Of a DNA stretch of 64,000 nt, positions 26,653-35,049 are shown in pieces (the stretch's first letter is position 1; each line of letters opens with the position of its first letter). This DNA is from Aestuariibius violaceus (GTDB lineage: Bacteria > Pseudomonadota > Alphaproteobacteria > Rhodobacterales > Rhodobacteraceae). The stretch is from positions 992,001-1,056,000 of the forward strand of contig NZ_JBFONT020000001.1 in the NCBI RefSeq assembly GCF_040779325.2, read 5' to 3'. Position numbers and translations under genes: made by a program. A model generated the notes under the pieces. The model worked only from the letters and a program-made list of their open reading frames with translations. It was not told the origin of the DNA and ran no database searches.

Positions 26653-27510
26653 CTACACGGCAGCCTTGCGGCTCTCCTCCAGATAGATCTCGCGCAGGCG
26701 GCGGGCAACGGGCCCGGGGGTGCCGTCGCCAAGGGTTGCCTCGTCGATCTGCACGACAGGCATGACGAAGCTCGAAGCAGAGGTAATAAATGCTTCGTCG
26801 GCCTCTTTTGCTTCGTCAGGAGTAAAGGCGCGTTCTTCAACCTTCATCTGCGCTTCGCGCGCAAAGCGAAGGACGGCTGAACGGGTGATGCCGTGCAGGA
26901 TCTCCGTGCCCAGGTGGCGGGTCACGATGGTGCCGTTCTTGACGATATACGCGTTGTTCGACGTACCTTCGGTGACGCAATCGTCTTCCACCATCCAGGC
27001 GTCGTCGGCGCCCTCGGCTTTGGCCATCATCTTGCCCATCGAAGGATAGAGAAGCTGTACCGTCTTGATGTCCCGGCGGCCCCAGCGCTCATCAGGGATC
27101 GTGATGACGCGGATGCCCCTCTCGGCCTGCGGGCTATCGGCAAGGCCGGGTTTGGCCTGGGTGAAGAGGACGACAGTCTGGGGCGTGCCCGCTTCGGGGT
27201 AGGCGAAATCGCGATCGGCGGCGCCCCGGGTGATCTGGAGATAGACGAGGCCATCCTCGATGCCGTTCTCCTCGACGAGATGCCTGTGGATACCAAGAAG
27301 CTCGTCCTCGGTCAGCGGCATCTCCATCCCAAGCTCCTTGAGCGAACGGTCCAAGCGTTTGGTGTGGCCCGCAAAGTCGATCAGCTTGCCGCCAAGGACG
27401 CTCGTCACCTCGTAGACGCCGTCGGCGAACAGGAAGCCACGGTCGAAGACCGACACCTTGGCCTGCTCTTCGGGCAGGAATTCGCCGTTGACGTAGACGG
27501 TGCGGCTCAT
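26653..27510 (-). CDS. dat: D-amino-acid aminotransferase (class IV PLP enzyme)
   Basis: A 285-residue fold-type IV aminotransferase. Visible features are VNGEFLPEEQAKVSVFDRGFLFADGVYEV at the start and the Schiff-base lysine in DIKTVQLLYPSMGKMMAKAEGA. VTEGTSNNAYIV and GITRSAVL follow as the phosphate-binding segments. It matches D-alanine aminotransferase better than the branched-chain enzyme. ATG 27510 has GGGAG upstream; the open frame to 27891 is antisense to the next gene and is not used. It could feed D-amino acids for cell wall or catabolism. Confidence 0.88.
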   Translation of the reverse strand: MSRTVYVNGEFLPEEQAKVSVFDRGFLFADGVYEVTSVLGGKLIDFAGHTKRLDRSLKELGMEMPLTEDELLGIHRHLVEENGIEDGLVYLQITRGAADRDFAYPEAGTPQTVVLFTQAKPGLADSPQAERGIRVITIPDERWGRRDIKTVQLLYPSMGKMMAKAEGADDAWMVEDDCVTEGTSNNAYIVKNGTIVTRHLGTEILHGITRSAVLRFAREAQMKVEERAFTPDEAKEADEAFITSASSFVMPVVQIDEATLGDGTPGPVARRLREIYLEESRKAAV

Positions 27511-27580
27511 TGCGATCTCCCTCTGGGTGCGCGGTTGGTGATAGGCCGAACCAGGCACGGGGCGCAATGGAGGACGCGGC

Positions 27581-28312
27581 ATGATACGGACAGGGCTTCT
27601 CGCGGCGGCACTTGCCGCGCCGGCGGCGGCGGAAACCGAGGTAACGCCCTTTGTGGAAAATGTCGTGATCCACGTGGTCATGCACGAGATGGCGCACGCA
27701 TTGATCCGGGAATTCGACCTGCCGGTCCTCGGCAACGAGGAGGTGATCGCCGATGCCTTCGCGACGCTGGCCGTGGCCGAGATCTGGCCCGATCGAGCAG
27801 CCGATATCGTGATGGCACGGGCCGCGTCGCTGTGGTTGGAAGGAGAGCAGTCAGGTGAGGCGGACTTATGGGGCGAGCACCCTCCTGACACGCGGCGGGC
27901 ATTCCGCGCGGCCTGTCTGCTTTACGGCTCTGATCCCGGGCGGTTTGGCGAGATTGCGCAACTGGTGGACATGCCCCGCGATGCCGCCGAGGATTGTGCG
28001 GAGGCCGCGCCCGAGATCGCGCGAAGCTGGCGGCGGATCGTGGCGCCCTACCGGATGCCCGAGGGGCGGCTGAGCACTGAATTCCGGCTGATATACGAAG
28101 ACGGGCCGCTCACAGCAGAGATGCAGGAAAGCGGCGTTCTGGCCGAACTCGCTGTGGTCTTTCGCAACGTCGACTGGCACTCGCAGATCACCTTGCGGTT
28201 TGCCAATTGTGACGGTGCGGCAGAGTGGAGCCGGAACGGGCGCACGATCACGCTTTGCGACAGCTATGTGGAGCGTTTCGCGATGCAGGAAGGTGAGATA
28301 TCGGGCGGCTGA
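27581..28312 (+). CDS. DUF4344 putative metallopeptidase
   Basis: A 243-residue secreted protein. A signal peptide covers about residues 1-18 (MIRTGLLAAALAAPAAAE). The zinc motif HEMAHAL (about residues 35-41) and the following EEVIADAFATL glutamate are as in gluzincin-like DUF4344 peptidases. Paired cysteines (CLLYG, AEDCAE, FANCDG, LCDSY) probably form disulfides in the periplasm. Substrate unknown. Confidence 0.85.
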   Translation: MIRTGLLAAALAAPAAAETEVTPFVENVVIHVVMHEMAHALIREFDLPVLGNEEVIADAFATLAVAEIWPDRAADIVMARAASLWLEGEQSGEADLWGEHPPDTRRAFRAACLLYGSDPGRFGEIAQLVDMPRDAAEDCAEAAPEIARSWRRIVAPYRMPEGRLSTEFRLIYEDGPLTAEMQESGVLAELAVVFRNVDWHSQITLRFANCDGAAEWSRNGRTITLCDSYVERFAMQEGEISGG

Positions 28313-28315
28313 CGG

Positions 28316-29110
28316 TCAGGAGGCGCCGAGGACGCGATCGATACCGTGTCGCAAGCGCTCGGTCGAAAAGGAATGGCCGCCGGTGAAGAGGCAAAGGTCG
28401 AGGATCTTGCCATCGGGATTGGCGGTCTCGGTACAGGACAAGCCGCCCGGGGCCTCCGTCTGAGAGGGATCGTTGAAGCCGCCTTCGGCGGTGTAGCGAT
28501 AGATGACGGTCGTAACGTCGCCCTGGCTCGTCTCTCCGATCGGGCGGCCCTTGATCGGCACGACCGGATCTTCGGTCCCGTGGATATGGACGATGTTCGC
28601 GGGCGGTGTGGGGCAGCTTTCGGGGACAGGTGCCCAGAACGTCCCGGACATCGGGATAAAGCCCGCGAAGCTTTCGGACATTCCACAGGCGAGCGTCCAG
28701 GTCATCATGCCGCCCGCCGAGAATCCGGTGACGACAAGGCGATCGCGGGCGAGGGGGACGCGGGTGGCGACATCCTCGATCACGGCAGCGGCGTAGTCGT
28801 ATTCGCGCGCCTCTTCCTGCTGGGGCTCCCGCGGGCGATGGGCGAGGTTCCAGTCCTCCCCCGCCGACTTGAGCGCGACAAAGGCCATGCCGAGTTCGTC
28901 GGCGAGACTGCGGAGCGATCCGTTGCGCATCGCCCCGGCGGCGGAACCGCGATAGCCGTGGGCGAAGAAGAACGCGCCGATCTCCTCTCCATTATGACCC
29001 TCGGGCAGGTAAAGCCGGTAGGTCCGGTCGCCGATCACGCAATCCGTGTCCGGCCCGCAGGCGGCCACCGGTCCGGCCAGAAGGGCAAGGCAAAGGGAGA
29101 GGGGGCGCAT
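28316..29110 (-). CDS. polyhydroxybutyrate depolymerase/feruloyl esterase-like hydrolase (LpqC type)
   Basis: A 264-residue secreted alpha/beta hydrolase. The signal peptide MRPLSLCLALLAGPVAAC could also be a lipobox. The nucleophile elbow is GFSAGG, an oxyanion HG dipeptide sits in FAHGYRG, and the acid and base are predicted in HIHGTEDPVVP and TGGHSFS. The family cleaves esters such as PHB oligomers or feruloyl groups. It converges with the DUF4344 gene. Confidence 0.85.
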   Translation of the reverse strand: MRPLSLCLALLAGPVAACGPDTDCVIGDRTYRLYLPEGHNGEEIGAFFFAHGYRGSAAGAMRNGSLRSLADELGMAFVALKSAGEDWNLAHRPREPQQEEAREYDYAAAVIEDVATRVPLARDRLVVTGFSAGGMMTWTLACGMSESFAGFIPMSGTFWAPVPESCPTPPANIVHIHGTEDPVVPIKGRPIGETSQGDVTTVIYRYTAEGGFNDPSQTEAPGGLSCTETANPDGKILDLCLFTGGHSFSTERLRHGIDRVLGAS

Positions 29111-29181
29111 GAGGCAGTCTCCTGTCCGTCGTTCCGGCGCAACGTGGCAGCGCCGCCCCAGCCCGGCAAGTCACATCCCGG

Positions 29182-30138
29182 TCAGCCCGCGATCATCTCG
29201 GCCTGTCGGACGATGACCTCCGCCTGCTTGATCGACGCGATATCGACAAGGCGCCCTTTGTAGACCGTCGCCCCCTCTCCCTTTGCCTTGGCCTCTTCCA
29301 TGGCAGCGAGGATCTCTCGCGCCTCTTCCACGGCCGCCTCGGACGGCGTGAAAACCTCGTTGGCAAGCGCGATCTGCTTTGGGTGGATCGCCCATTTGCC
29401 GACCATGCCCAACACGGCGGAGCGGCGGGCCTGGGCGCGGTAGCCTTCATCGTCAGAGAAGTCGCCGAACGGACCATCGACGGGCAGGAGGCCGTGAGTA
29501 CGGCAGGCGGCGACAATGGCGGCCTGCGCCCAGTGCCACGGATCGGACCAATGCCGTTGGCCGTCCTTCAGCATGTAGTAGTCGTCCTGCGTGCCGCCGA
29601 TACCGGTCGTCGCCATGCCCATGGAGGCCGCGAAATCGGCGGCACCCAGGCTCATCGCAACAAGGCGCGGGCTGGCCGCGGCGATCTCTTCCACATGGGC
29701 GATTCCAGCGGCGCTTTCGATGATGACCTCGAAGGCGATCGGCTTGGCCCGGCCCTTGGCAGCCTCGATCGCGGTCACCAGCGCATCGACGGCATAGATA
29801 TCCCCGCCTGTACCCACCTTTGGGATCATGATCTGGTCAAGCCTGTCACCCGCCTTTTCCAGCAGGTCGACCACGTCGCGATACCAGTACGGCGTATCAA
29901 GCCCGTTGATCCGGACGCTCAGCGTCTTGGTGCCCCAGTCGACCTCTGAGATCGCCTGGATCACATTCTGCCGCGCCGTATCCTTGTCGGAGGGGGCGAC
30001 CGAGTCTTCGAGATCAAGATTGATGACGTCCGCAGCAGAGGCCGCCATCTTTTCAAACAGCGCAGGACGAGAGCCCGGACCGAAAAGCTGGCAACGGTTC
30101 GGCCGGGCCGGGGCGACAGGCTGGATGAGGAACGACAT
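29182..30138 (-). CDS. mcl1: L-malyl-CoA/beta-methylmalyl-CoA lyase
   Basis: A 318-residue CitE-like lyase that splits malyl-CoA and methylmalyl-CoA in the ethylmalonyl-CoA pathway and glyoxylate assimilation. Family features are CQLFGPGSRPALFEKMAASAADVINLDLEDSV, IMIPKVGTGGDIYAVD, IAFEVIIESAAGI, SLGAADFAASMGM and GKWAIHPKQIALANEVF. These include the metal-binding glutamate and aspartate. The very high match to Rhodobacter Mcl1 signatures supports the organism assignment. A TTGCAA-type motif lies just upstream of its start. Confidence 0.93.
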   Translation of the reverse strand: MSFLIQPVAPARPNRCQLFGPGSRPALFEKMAASAADVINLDLEDSVAPSDKDTARQNVIQAISEVDWGTKTLSVRINGLDTPYWYRDVVDLLEKAGDRLDQIMIPKVGTGGDIYAVDALVTAIEAAKGRAKPIAFEVIIESAAGIAHVEEIAAASPRLVAMSLGAADFAASMGMATTGIGGTQDDYYMLKDGQRHWSDPWHWAQAAIVAACRTHGLLPVDGPFGDFSDDEGYRAQARRSAVLGMVGKWAIHPKQIALANEVFTPSEAAVEEAREILAAMEEAKAKGEGATVYKGRLVDIASIKQAEVIVRQAEMIAG

Positions 30139-30161
30139 GTACGGATTCCTTCAGGCAAGAA

Positions 30162-30176
30162 TTGCAAATGATTTGT
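30162..30176. promoter_or_regulatory. operator-like TTGCAA motif in the mcl1/dgcN divergent region
   Basis: TTGCAAATGATTTGT lies 24 bp upstream of the mcl1 ATG and about 100 bp upstream of dgcN. It matches 13 of 15 positions of a site at 33401-33415 upstream of the TRAP binding protein gene. A shared repressor or activator of GntR type is plausible but inferred. Confidence 0.4.
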
Positions 30177-30279
30177 CGCCTTGCCGATAGATTCTTGCGC
30201 AACAGAGCGCAAGCGCTGTGGGGCTTTCGCGGCATCGAAGGCTCTGCCATGCTTTCCCCATACCAAAGGCGAGCCTTCA

Positions 30280-31323
30280 ATGATTCCAACACCCTATCTT
30301 CTGTTCCTCGGCGACGCGCCGGACGCGCTGGCCGCCAAGGTCGCACAGGGAATTCGCGACTGGCGGCCCGAGATCGCCGTCGGTCAGGTGCGACTACCGG
30401 GCTGTCAGGCGGATATGGGCCTGCCCGATATGACGTTGGACGAGGCGAAGGCCGCCGGAGCAAAGACGGTTGTCGTCGGGGTTGCGAATCGGGGCGGACG
30501 GATGGCCGACAACTGGATTGCATTCCTGAGTGATGCGCTGGCTGCAGGGTTCGACGTGGCAAGCGGGCTCCATACGATGCTCCGCGATCAACCGGCCCTG
30601 GCTGAGGCGGCCGCGCGGGCCGGGCAGGAATTGCATGACGTGCGGGTCCCGACAGTCCAATACCCGATCGCAGACGGGCAGAAGCGGACGGGCAGGCGGT
30701 GTCTGGCCGTCGGCACGGATTGCTCCATCGGCAAGATGTACACGGCAATGGCGATGGACCGCGAGATGCAGGCCCGGGGGCTGAAGTCGACGATGCGGGC
30801 CACGGGGCAGACTGGAATCCTGGTTACCGGCGCTGGAGTGCCCCTGGACGCGGTGGTCGCCGATTTCATGGCGGGGGCGGTGGAATGGCTGACGCCGGAT
30901 AACGACGCTGATCACTGGGATCATATCGAAGGCCAGGGAAGCCTTTTCCATGTCTCCTATTCCGGAGTGACGATGGCGTTGATCCACGGCGGCCAGCCCG
31001 ACGCGCTGATCCTGTGCCACGAGCCGACGCGGACGCATATGCGCGGTCTGCCCCATTACAGCTTGCCGACGCTTGAGGCGTTGCGGGACACGGCCCTGCC
31101 TCTGGCGCGTCTGGCAAACCCGGCCTGCAAAGTGGTTGGGGTTGCCGTGAACACCAAGGCACTGTCGGATGACGAAGCTCAGACCTGCGTGAAGGAGATC
31201 GAGGCTCGGATGGGTTTGCCGACAGTCGATCCGGTACGGCACGGGGCCGGGCGGCTGGTCGACGCCCTCGTCGATCCTCACGGATCTTCTCGGTCCAGCG
31301 AAGAGGCCCGCAAGGGCCGATGA
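30280..31323 (+). CDS. dgcN: D-glutamate N-acetyltransferase DgcN (DUF1611)
   Basis: A 347-residue DUF1611/P-loop-like protein. DgcN makes N-acetyl-D-glutamate, the substrate for the DgcA racemase, in D-glutamate use by marine bacteria. The GTDCSIGKMYTAMAMDREM segment is the nucleotide-binding-like core, with RATGQTGILVTGAGVPLDAVV and HVSYSGVTMALIHGGQPDALILCHE further on. ATG 30280 is used; the frame is open to 30181 without support. Its stop overlaps dgcA as ATGA. Confidence 0.87.
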   Translation: MIPTPYLLFLGDAPDALAAKVAQGIRDWRPEIAVGQVRLPGCQADMGLPDMTLDEAKAAGAKTVVVGVANRGGRMADNWIAFLSDALAAGFDVASGLHTMLRDQPALAEAAARAGQELHDVRVPTVQYPIADGQKRTGRRCLAVGTDCSIGKMYTAMAMDREMQARGLKSTMRATGQTGILVTGAGVPLDAVVADFMAGAVEWLTPDNDADHWDHIEGQGSLFHVSYSGVTMALIHGGQPDALILCHEPTRTHMRGLPHYSLPTLEALRDTALPLARLANPACKVVGVAVNTKALSDDEAQTCVKEIEARMGLPTVDPVRHGAGRLVDALVDPHGSSRSSEEARKGR

Positions 31324-32291
31324 GCACCCGCCTGAGCGTCACACGCGACATCTTTCCGCTGGCCGAAACCTTCACCATTGCCCGCGGATCGCGGACAGAG
31401 GCGCAGGTCATCCGCGTCGACGCGTTCGACAGCACTGCAGCAGGACAAGGCGAATGTGTGCCCTATGCTCGGTACGATGAAACGCTCGACAGCGTTGCAA
31501 AGGCAATCGAAGCCCTGCCGGACGACATAAGCCGTATAGACTTGCAGGAGGCTCTGAGGCCCGGGGCGGCGCGAAATGCAGTCGATTGCGCGCTCTGGGA
31601 TCTGGAGGCCAAGCAGGCAGGGCGGCCGGCCTGGGACCTGGCAGGACTGCATCGTCCCAAGCCAGTGCGAACGGCATTTACACTATCCTTGGCAGAGCCG
31701 GAGGTGATGGAGCAGAAGGCGCGACAACATGCGGCGTGGCCCTTGCTCAAGATCAAGCTCGGTGGCGAAGGCGATATGGAACGGCTTGAGGCTGTGCGGC
31801 GCGGCGCGCCCGACACCGAGATCATCGTCGATGCGAACGAGGGGTGGACGGCAGAGCTGTATTCAGAATTGGCGCCTCACCTGGTGCGGCTCGGTGTTGC
31901 AATGGTCGAGCAACCCCTGCCTTCCGGGAAGGATGGGATGTTGGCCGAAATCGCGCGCCCCCTCCCCGTTTGCGCAGATGAAAGCTGCCATGATCGCACG
32001 TCGCTACCGGAACTCACTGGCAAGTACGACATGGTGAACATCAAGCTCGACAAGACCGGTGGCCTGACCGAGGCGCTGGCACTGCGCGACGCCGCGCGGC
32101 AGGCCGGCTTCGGGATCATGGTCGGCTGCATGGTCGGGTCATCACTGGCCATGGCTCCCGCCATGCTCGTCGCCCAGGGAGCGGAGATCGTGGATCTCGA
32201 CGGCCCGCTCCTGCTCGCCGAAGACCGCAAGCCCCCCCTGCGCTACGACGGCGGAAATGTCTTCCCGCCATCGCCAGAGCTTTGGGGGTAG
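31320..32291 (+). CDS. dgcA: N-acetyl-D-glutamate racemase / dipeptide epimerase (enolase superfamily)
   Basis: A 323-residue muconate-lactonizing-subgroup enolase. The catalytic KxK is in LLKIKLGG. Metal ligands are in IIVDANEGW (D), AMVEQPLP (E) and PVCADESCH (D), and the second base lysine is in NIKLDKTGG. Without context it would be called L-Ala-D/L-Glu epimerase. The overlap with dgcN makes the N-acetyl-glutamate racemase role more likely. Confidence 0.88.
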   Translation: MSTRLSVTRDIFPLAETFTIARGSRTEAQVIRVDAFDSTAAGQGECVPYARYDETLDSVAKAIEALPDDISRIDLQEALRPGAARNAVDCALWDLEAKQAGRPAWDLAGLHRPKPVRTAFTLSLAEPEVMEQKARQHAAWPLLKIKLGGEGDMERLEAVRRGAPDTEIIVDANEGWTAELYSELAPHLVRLGVAMVEQPLPSGKDGMLAEIARPLPVCADESCHDRTSLPELTGKYDMVNIKLDKTGGLTEALALRDAARQAGFGIMVGCMVGSSLAMAPAMLVAQGAEIVDLDGPLLLAEDRKPPLRYDGGNVFPPSPELWG

Positions 32292-32295
32292 CCGC

Positions 32296-33342
32296 TCAGG
32301 AGGGATCCGCCATCTCGGCGGCCACCGCGGCTTCGGCGCTGTCGATCAGGCCGGCACCGTCTAGACCTTTGCGGCTGACTTCGGCGATCCAGTCTGCACG
32401 CACCTTCTCCCCGATCTCACGCAGCCGCGCGGTTTCAGCCTCGCTCAGTTCGGCGATGGTATTGTCCGCGGCAGCCATCAGCTCGCGTCCGACCCTGTCG
32501 CCGGTATCATGGGCACGCCCCGCCCAGGCGCTCGCCATCATGCCGGAATTGGCGTCGATGATTGCCCGCAGATCATCCGGAAGGTCTTCGTAGACGTCTC
32601 TATTCATCGCCCAGATGAAGTAGAGGTTGTAGAGGGACCGGTCCCCGGCGACATCCGTGTGGCTGTCGGTCAGATCATCGAGCTTGAGTGACGGCGACAT
32701 CTCCCACGTGATCACCCCACCGTCGAGGACACCTTTCGACAACGCCTCGGGGAAAGCGGGGACAGGCATGCCGACAGGCTCTGCCCCGATCTCCTTCAGC
32801 AGCAGCGTCGCCGGACGGGACGGGCCGCGGAGGCGGAGGCCATCAAAATCCTCGACCGTCCCGACAGGTGCGCCGGTTTTGTGAACGATCCCAGGCCCGT
32901 GCATATGCGCGGCGATCACGTGAACATCCGCGAAGTCGTCCATCAGGTGCTCTTGCGTGAAAGTCCAGGCAGCACGGCTCGCCTCTTCGGCGCTTTTTGT
33001 GGTCATGAAGGGTAATTCAAGCGCTTCCGCTTCGGGAAAGCGGCCGGGCTGGTAGCCGGGGATGACCCAGCCGCCATCGATCGCGCCGTCGCGGATCAGG
33101 TCATACTGGCTCGGGGCCTTCCCGCCGAGTTGCATGAAGGGATAAAGCTCGATCTCGATCCGGCCACCCGATTGTTCTTCGATGGCCCGGGCCCAAGGGT
33201 CCATGAAATAGGTCGGGTTCGCAGAGAGCGGTGAGACGAAGTGCTGGAAGCGCAGCGTTACCTCGGGCTCCGCCAGCACCGGTGCCGTCAGGCCGGTCGC
33301 GGCGATGATGGCGGCGAGTGTGGACTTCAAGAAACTCATCAT
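32296..33342 (-). CDS. TRAP transporter substrate-binding protein (DctP family)
   Basis: A 348-residue periplasmic binding protein with a signal peptide (cut near A-E at about residue 25). VTLRFQHFVSPLSANPTYFMDPWARAIEEQSGGRIEIELYP is the DctP start, and LRLRGPSRPATLLLKEIGAEPVGMP contains the conserved arginine that binds a carboxylate. No DctQ/DctM membrane subunits are in the window, so it is an orphan or serves a transporter elsewhere. It converges with dgcA and may bind a dicarboxylate such as glutamate. Confidence 0.88.
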   Translation of the reverse strand: MMSFLKSTLAAIIAATGLTAPVLAEPEVTLRFQHFVSPLSANPTYFMDPWARAIEEQSGGRIEIELYPFMQLGGKAPSQYDLIRDGAIDGGWVIPGYQPGRFPEAEALELPFMTTKSAEEASRAAWTFTQEHLMDDFADVHVIAAHMHGPGIVHKTGAPVGTVEDFDGLRLRGPSRPATLLLKEIGAEPVGMPVPAFPEALSKGVLDGGVITWEMSPSLKLDDLTDSHTDVAGDRSLYNLYFIWAMNRDVYEDLPDDLRAIIDANSGMMASAWAGRAHDTGDRVGRELMAAADNTIAELSEAETARLREIGEKVRADWIAEVSRKGLDGAGLIDSAEAAVAAEMADPS

Positions 33343-33400
33343 GGATGCCCCCCTTTTCTGCTCGGTCAGGCAGGAAATAGGTAAGCTATGCTGACATTAT

Positions 33401-33420
33401 TTGCAAGTGATTTGCAAGTG
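33401..33420. promoter_or_regulatory. operator-like TTGCAA repeats upstream of the TRAP binding protein
   Basis: Two tandem copies of ATTTGCAAGTG (33399-33420) place two TTGCAA palindromes 11 bp apart, one helical turn. The core TTGCAAGTGATTTGC (33401-33415) resembles the site at 30162-30176. The position, about 60 bp upstream of the start at 33342, fits a transcription factor site. Confidence 0.45.
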
Positions 33421-33428
33421 CGGTTACG

Positions 33429-34238
33429 TCATGTCCAAGTAGGATGATACCTACCTGCCGGAGAAAGCGTAAAGATTTCAGCACCATGGGCGGTAATGCC
33501 CACGGAATGCTCGAACTGGGCGGACAGCGACTTATCCCGGGTGACAGCCGTCCAGTCATCAGCCAGCACCTTGGTCTCCGGACGGCCGAGATTCACCATC
33601 GGCTCGATCGTGAAGAACATGCCTTCCTCCAGCCGCGGGCCGGTATCAGGGCGCCCGTAATGCAGCACGTTGGGCGGCGCATGGAAGACGCGGCCCAGAC
33701 CGTGCCCACAGAAGTCGCGAACGACCGACATGCGCTGGCGTTCAACATAGGATTGGATGGCAAAGCCGATATCGCCGAAGGTGTTGCCAGGTTTCGCTGC
33801 CTCGATCCCCAGCATAAGCGCGTCATGCGTCACCTGGATCAGACGCTCTGCCTTGCGGCTGACGGTGCCGGCCACATACATCCGGCTGGTATCGCCGTAC
33901 CAGCCATCGACGATCACGGTCACGTCGATGTTCAGAATATCGCCGTCCTTCAGGACCTTGCCGCCAGGAATACCGTGACAGACGACATGGTTCACGCTGA
34001 TGCAGCTGGCATGCTCGTAGCCCTTGTAGCCGATCGTGGCAGACGTCGCTCCCGCGGCCTCGACCTGCTCGGTGATGAACTGGTCAAGCGCACCGGTGGT
34101 CTGCCCCGGCACGACAAGCGGAGCCACGGCATCGAGGATCTGCGCGGCAAGACGCCCCGCACGGTGCATTCCGGCGAAATCCGCGAGATCGTATATACGA
34201 ATACCATCCCTCGTCAGCCGACCTTTCGACTCGTCCAA
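33429..34238 (-). CDS. map: methionine aminopeptidase type I
   Basis: A 269-residue M24 metallopeptidase that removes initiator methionine in the cytosol. Metal ligands are seen in NIDVTVIVDGWYGDTSRMY (two D), GHGLGRVFHAPPNV (H), FTIEPMV (E) and AQFEHSVGI (E). I prefer TTG 34238, with AGGAG seven bases upstream, which gives the usual start MDESKGRLTRDG. GTG 34262 would add eight residues with no ribosome binding site. Confidence 0.92.
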   Translation of the reverse strand: MDESKGRLTRDGIRIYDLADFAGMHRAGRLAAQILDAVAPLVVPGQTTGALDQFITEQVEAAGATSATIGYKGYEHASCISVNHVVCHGIPGGKVLKDGDILNIDVTVIVDGWYGDTSRMYVAGTVSRKAERLIQVTHDALMLGIEAAKPGNTFGDIGFAIQSYVERQRMSVVRDFCGHGLGRVFHAPPNVLHYGRPDTGPRLEEGMFFTIEPMVNLGRPETKVLADDWTAVTRDKSLSAQFEHSVGITAHGAEIFTLSPAGRYHPTWT

Positions 34239-34294
34239 AACCACGCTCCTGTCGCTTGCCACAGACCATAAATAGGCCGTTTATCGCGGATATT

Positions 34295-35011
34295 CTAGTT
34301 ATGCGGCGTCGCAGCAATCGGCAATGGGCGACCGAAAGAGACGCCGTCGCGGTCGATCACGGTGTCGTAGCAGAGCATTTCGACACCGGCGTCCCGCGCC
34401 GCCTGAAATGCGGCGGCATAGGCCGGGTCCAGATCGGCAGCCATCTTGAGCCGTGCGCAATCGGTGCGCTGAACGAGGTAAAGCATCACGGCGCGGTGGC
34501 CCTGGGCCGCCATGTTAGACAGCTCACCCAGATGCTTGGCCCCACGGGCGGTGACGCTGTCGGGAAACTCGGCCCAGTCGTCCTCGCGCCGAAGGTGGAC
34601 GTTCTTGACCTCCACATAGGCGTCGGGAAGGCCCTCCTGGGTCAATAAGAAATCGATGCGGGAATTGGTACCGTACTTCACCTCCGGCCGGACGCCTTCA
34701 TACCCGGACAGCTCAGCCACTGCACGGCTGCGCAGTGCCTCCCCCACCACACGGTTCGGAACGGCCGTGTCGATACCCGACCAGTGGCCATCCGGCAGCT
34801 CGACCAGACGCCAGCCATACTTCAGCTTCTTCTTCGGATCGTCGTTCGGCTCCAGCCAGATGCGCAGGCCCGGTTCCTTCAGGCCCATCATAGAGCCGGG
34901 ATTGGGGCAGTGGGCCTTGATGATCTCGCCCGTCTCAAGCTCCGCATCGGTCAGAAAGCGATTGTAGCGGCGGATCAGGCGGGCGGGGACGAGGGGGGTG
35001 TCAAAGCGCAT
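34295..35011 (-). CDS. sfsA: SfsA family DNA-binding/sugar fermentation protein
   Basis: A 238-residue SfsA homolog. It shows RFDTPLVPARLIRRYNRFLTDAEL, HCPNPGSMMGL, TNSRIDFLL and VEVKNVHLRRE (nuclease-like acidic and lysine residues), then LYLVQRTDC. SfsA was described as a regulator of sugar use, and its fold suggests nucleic acid binding. ATG 35011 is the family start; upstream codons to 35056 overlap the divergent cinA-like gene. Confidence 0.9.
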   Translation of the reverse strand: MRFDTPLVPARLIRRYNRFLTDAELETGEIIKAHCPNPGSMMGLKEPGLRIWLEPNDDPKKKLKYGWRLVELPDGHWSGIDTAVPNRVVGEALRSRAVAELSGYEGVRPEVKYGTNSRIDFLLTQEGLPDAYVEVKNVHLRREDDWAEFPDSVTARGAKHLGELSNMAAQGHRAVMLYLVQRTDCARLKMAADLDPAYAAAFQAARDAGVEMLCYDTVIDRDGVSFGRPLPIAATPHN

Positions 35012-35049
35012 GCGCCCTCCTATACCGCAGGGGAAGAGAGGGGAATGCC

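Noticed and set aside
26893..27858. 321-codon plus frame over the D-amino-acid aminotransferase
   Set aside because: No domain and antisense to a clear class IV aminotransferase; its right part also clashes with the DUF4344 gene.
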